A stretch of 64,000 nt of DNA, from assembly GCF_030930995.1 (NCBI RefSeq), contig NZ_CP133217.1, forward strand, positions 434,001 through 498,000, in the 5' to 3' direction. Both the position numbers and the translations under genes were made by a program. Source of the stretch: Thiothrix subterranea. Lineage in GTDB: Bacteria; Pseudomonadota; Gammaproteobacteria; Thiotrichales; Thiotrichaceae. This document shows, one piece after another, positions 61,365-64,000 of this stretch; positions within the stretch are counted from its first letter, which is position 1, and each line of letters begins with the position of its first letter. The notes below the pieces were generated by a model. It was not told the origin of the DNA. It did not search any database and saw only the letters and a program-made list of their open reading frames with translations.

Positions 61365-64000
61365 GTGGGGGTATTTTCCAGCACTTACTGGAACATCTGG
61401 AACACGTCTTACCCGGTCAAGCACCCCTGCGGGATTTCGTGCACCACAATACCCTGCACGGTTTTCAACACCTCCCTTTCCCAGCAGCGCTCAAAGCGGC
61501 GCATGACATTACCGGCGCTTACGGCTATTTACCCAGCGAAAAATTCCGCGAGTATTTTCAGCAGGGTCGCATTGCCGCTGATGATCTGGACGCGGTATTG
61601 CAAGCCGATTCCCGCCTGAATAGCGCAGAAACTGTATTCAATCGCGCCGCTAACGGCGATGCCATTACACGCGGCGATATTTACCGCACTGCCTTGATTC
61701 ACCCCATTAAACCCATTAGCCCCAGCGAATTTGTGTGGCAAGTGGAAGAAAACCGGGTGCTGGAACGTGACGGTGAATTGTGGTCAGCGTGCCTGAGTGC
61801 ATTGCAACTGGATCATCATCTGCTGCATTCCGAAGACTTACTCAACTTTTCCCCCGAACGTGCCGCCCGTTTGTTTGCCGCCGAACTCGATGCGCAAGGC
61901 ACGAGCATTCACGAGCGCGTCGCCCAAGACGCGCAGCAGCAATTACTCACTCTCACCCGGCAAGTTGGTGAAACGCTGAGCTTACGCGACTTATTGCAAG
62001 CGGTGACGGGGGAAGACATCCTCCACGACATCCGCCCCTTATTCCTCCGGCAAGTCGCCTCTTGGCTGGATCAAGGCATGGCGGCTTGGCACAACGGCAC
62101 TGCGGGCAGCAGCTTTTTCACGGCATGGCGCAATACCAGTGAAGACGACCTTACCAGCACCTTGGAAGGGTTAACCGATTGGAGCGAACACCTCAATTCC
62201 CTCCCTGATAGCGCTGAAGCCGCCATTATTGCCGAATTGCAACGCATCGGTATTCCCAAAGAACACTGGGAAAGCTACCTAGAACGCCTTGCCTTGGAAT
62301 TGCCCGGTTGGTCGGGCATGTTCCTGTGGCGCGATCAGCACCCCGGTTACGCGGGCATCACCACGCCACACGTCCACATGCTCGACTATTTGGCGGTGCG
62401 TTTGAGCATGGAACACCTGTTTGCGCGGCGCTTGTGCCGTCAAATTTGGTGGATGGAAGCCAGCCTTAGCGATATTCGCGGGCGATTTCGGCGACATCCC
62501 ACCGAATTTTGGGTGCGTTACTACACCTTTAACCACCGCCTGCCCGAATATTTGCTCACCCCGGCACAACAATTGATTCGTCACAGCCGCCCGCGTATCA
62601 ACGAAGAAGCGCAGTGGCAACAACTGGCGCACCAAATCTGGACGTGGGCGCACAGCCCCGCGAATGCCACCCTGCAAGGTTGGAACGCTTACGCGCACGG
62701 CTGGCGCTTATTCCGCTTGGCACAACATCTGGCGTTGGATGCGGCAACGCTACACCAACTGAACCACACGCAACTGGAAACTATTTTCACCTGTCTCGAT
62801 GCGCTGGATGCCGAACACAGCGGTTTTCTGTGGCTGCAAGCCTACGAACGCCATTACCGCGAGCAAATCTTCAACGCTATCATCAACAACCACGGACGCG
62901 GCACTTGGCAGCAACGCCACCAACGCCCGCAAGCGCAATTGGTGTTTTGCATGGATGAGCGCGAAGAAGGCATTCGCCGCCATCTGGAAGAACTCAACCC
63001 GCACATCGAAACGCTGGGCGCGGCGGCATTTTTCAACCTGCCCATGAACTGGCAAGGGCTGGACGACAAAACCGTCACCAAACTCTGCCCTGTACCCGTT
63101 ACCCCGGTGCATTTGGTGCGCGAAGTGCCAGCGGATGCAGCAGCAGAACTGCAACGCCAACACGCGCGACGGGTCGGGTGGCGTAAACGGCTGTTTGCGC
63201 ATTTGCAACACGTTACCCGGCATAACTTGCTGCTTGGCACCGTGAGTCAAATGGCACTCGCCCCCGCCTCGTTGGGTGTCATGCTAGGCAAATCTTACCT
63301 GCCGCTGGGGTTTGGGCAATGGGTAAAAAGTTTGCGCCGCAAAGCCGATCTGCCGATTCCGACCAAGCTAGAGTTTATTGCTTTGCAGCCGGAGCTGACC
63401 CGTTCCAGCCAGCAAAACCAGATGGGCTTCACCGACGCGGAACAAACCGAAAAAGTCGGCGGGTTCTTGCGCATGATCGGGCTAACCGATGGCTTTGCAC
63501 CGCTGGTGGTGATTATGGGACACGGCTCTACCAGCCAAAACAATCCCCATGCGGCGGCATATGAATGCGGCGCGTGCAGTGGTCGCCACAGCGGGCCGAA
63601 TGCGCGGGTGTTTGCGGCAATGGCGAATCGCGCTGAAATCCGCACGCTATTGGCAGCGCAAGGCATTCACATCCCCGCCGATACTTGGTTTGTGGGCGCG
63701 GAACACGATACCTGCGACGAACACATTCCTTGGTTTGATACCGACAAAGTGCCCGCCGCGTTGCAGGATGCGTTGCACACCTTGCAAGCCAGTTTGACCG
63801 AAGCGGCACGGCATTCGGCGCACGAACGTTGCCGCAAACTGGCCTCTGCCCCGCGCAAACCAACACTGGCACAAGCAGCAGCACACATTGCCAGCCGTGC
63901 CGTCGATTACAGCCAAGCCCGCCCGGAATTGGGTCATGCCACCAATGCTTGCGCCTTGATCGGGCGACGCGCCGTGACGCGGGGCAGTTTTCTGGATCGG
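61361..64000 (+). CDS. dabA: DabA (DUF2309) inorganic-carbon pump subunit, C terminus cut by window edge
   Basis: 880 codons are open from a GTG at 61361 to the right edge. GGGGGAGCG precedes the start, and the stop of dabB overlaps it. N-terminal FQHLLEHLEHVLPGQAPLRD and FVHHNTLHGFQ fit the family. The zinc-site residues known from DabA can be placed: Cys530 and Asp532 (VFCMDEREEG), His721 (VIMGHGSTSQ) and Cys736 (YECGACSGRHSG). The family works as a vectorial carbonic anhydrase coupled to DabB. The motif CMDEREEG differs from the usual CIDVRSE-type form, so this may be a separate branch. Confidence 0.92.
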   Translation, partial: MSGGIFQHLLEHLEHVLPGQAPLRDFVHHNTLHGFQHLPFPAALKAAHDITGAYGYLPSEKFREYFQQGRIAADDLDAVLQADSRLNSAETVFNRAANGDAITRGDIYRTALIHPIKPISPSEFVWQVEENRVLERDGELWSACLSALQLDHHLLHSEDLLNFSPERAARLFAAELDAQGTSIHERVAQDAQQQLLTLTRQVGETLSLRDLLQAVTGEDILHDIRPLFLRQVASWLDQGMAAWHNGTAGSSFFTAWRNTSEDDLTSTLEGLTDWSEHLNSLPDSAEAAIIAELQRIGIPKEHWESYLERLALELPGWSGMFLWRDQHPGYAGITTPHVHMLDYLAVRLSMEHLFARRLCRQIWWMEASLSDIRGRFRRHPTEFWVRYYTFNHRLPEYLLTPAQQLIRHSRPRINEEAQWQQLAHQIWTWAHSPANATLQGWNAYAHGWRLFRLAQHLALDAATLHQLNHTQLETIFTCLDALDAEHSGFLWLQAYERHYREQIFNAIINNHGRGTWQQRHQRPQAQLVFCMDEREEGIRRHLEELNPHIETLGAAAFFNLPMNWQGLDDKTVTKLCPVPVTPVHLVREVPADAAAELQRQHARRVGWRKRLFAHLQHVTRHNLLLGTVSQMALAPASLGVMLGKSYLPLGFGQWVKSLRRKADLPIPTKLEFIALQPELTRSSQQNQMGFTDAEQTEKVGGFLRMIGLTDGFAPLVVIMGHGSTSQNNPHAAAYECGACSGRHSGPNARVFAAMANRAEIRTLLAAQGIHIPADTWFVGAEHDTCDEHIPWFDTDKVPAALQDALHTLQASLTEAARHSAHERCRKLASAPRKPTLAQAAAHIASRAVDYSQARPELGHATNACALIGRRAVTRGSFLDR

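Noticed and set aside
61365-61619. 84-residue frame at the start of dabA
   Set aside because: Out of frame with the 880-codon dabA frame, which carries the zinc-site motifs.

Overview
The window reads as a chromosomal segment of a sulfur-oxidising gammaproteobacterium, most likely a member of the Thiotrichaceae (Thiothrix-like). The grounds are a cytoplasmic sulfite-to-sulfate route (aprBA, sat, qmoAB-hdrCB), a periplasmic Sox system without soxCD, a DabAB-type inorganic carbon pump, a PPi-dependent phosphofructokinase, and ordinary gammaproteobacterial housekeeping genes (rsmE, hemL, thiE/thiD, proC-yggT-yggU, gshA, bepA). The genus is inferred from gene content only. No rRNA, tRNA or CRISPR array was seen.

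Layout. 1-11.4 kb: rsmE end, an FHA protein with a secreted protease, hemL, a membrane-anchored unknown, thiE and thiD separated by a PIN-type toxin-antitoxin pair and an interspersed repeat, then a Pat-type lysine acetyltransferase divergent from a class II deacetylase-like enzyme. 11.7-16.8 kb: qmoA-qmoB-hdrC-hdrB with its own terminator. 16.8-27.6 kb: FKBP and phosphoesterase genes, an RRM protein, a YkgJ-type protein, then a minus-strand run read as sat, aprB, aprA, adk, slyD-like, unknown, pfp. Together these form a sulfite/AMP/PPi/ATP module. 28.3-39.8 kb is accessory DNA: two related GAF regulators flanking a secreted-protein gene split by a group II intron with a dead reverse transcriptase, a truncated hsdM beside an IS66-type element, a toxin-antitoxin pair, and an intact hsdR. 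39.9-47.4 kb: housekeeping genes and a Gly-rich RNA-binding protein.

47.5-56.3 kb is the sox island: soxXYZA, a second nearly identical soxYZ, a SoxH-like hydrolase, a secreted DsrE protein, a DUF4395-like membrane protein, then a minus-strand ECF sigma factor and its anti-sigma factor, divergent from soxB. The anti-sigma factor carries an extracytoplasmic domain resembling DsrE/DsrF sulfur-relay proteins, with the family cysteine kept. Three matching promoter-like sites (GGAATATTTY, 11-12 nt, CRTCA) lie before soxB, before the second soxYZ, and before the sigma gene itself. I read this as a candidate envelope sulfur-sensing circuit that controls part of the sox genes; it is the most interesting item in the window. 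56.3-64 kb: a Kazal-like lipoprotein, pcm-rhodanese-tolC, an unknown, and a NuoM-like dabB with dabA running off the right edge.

Palindromes of 28 bp with GTAG...CTAC or similar ends occur after adk, soxZ2 and soxB. A variant lies at the break point of hsdM.
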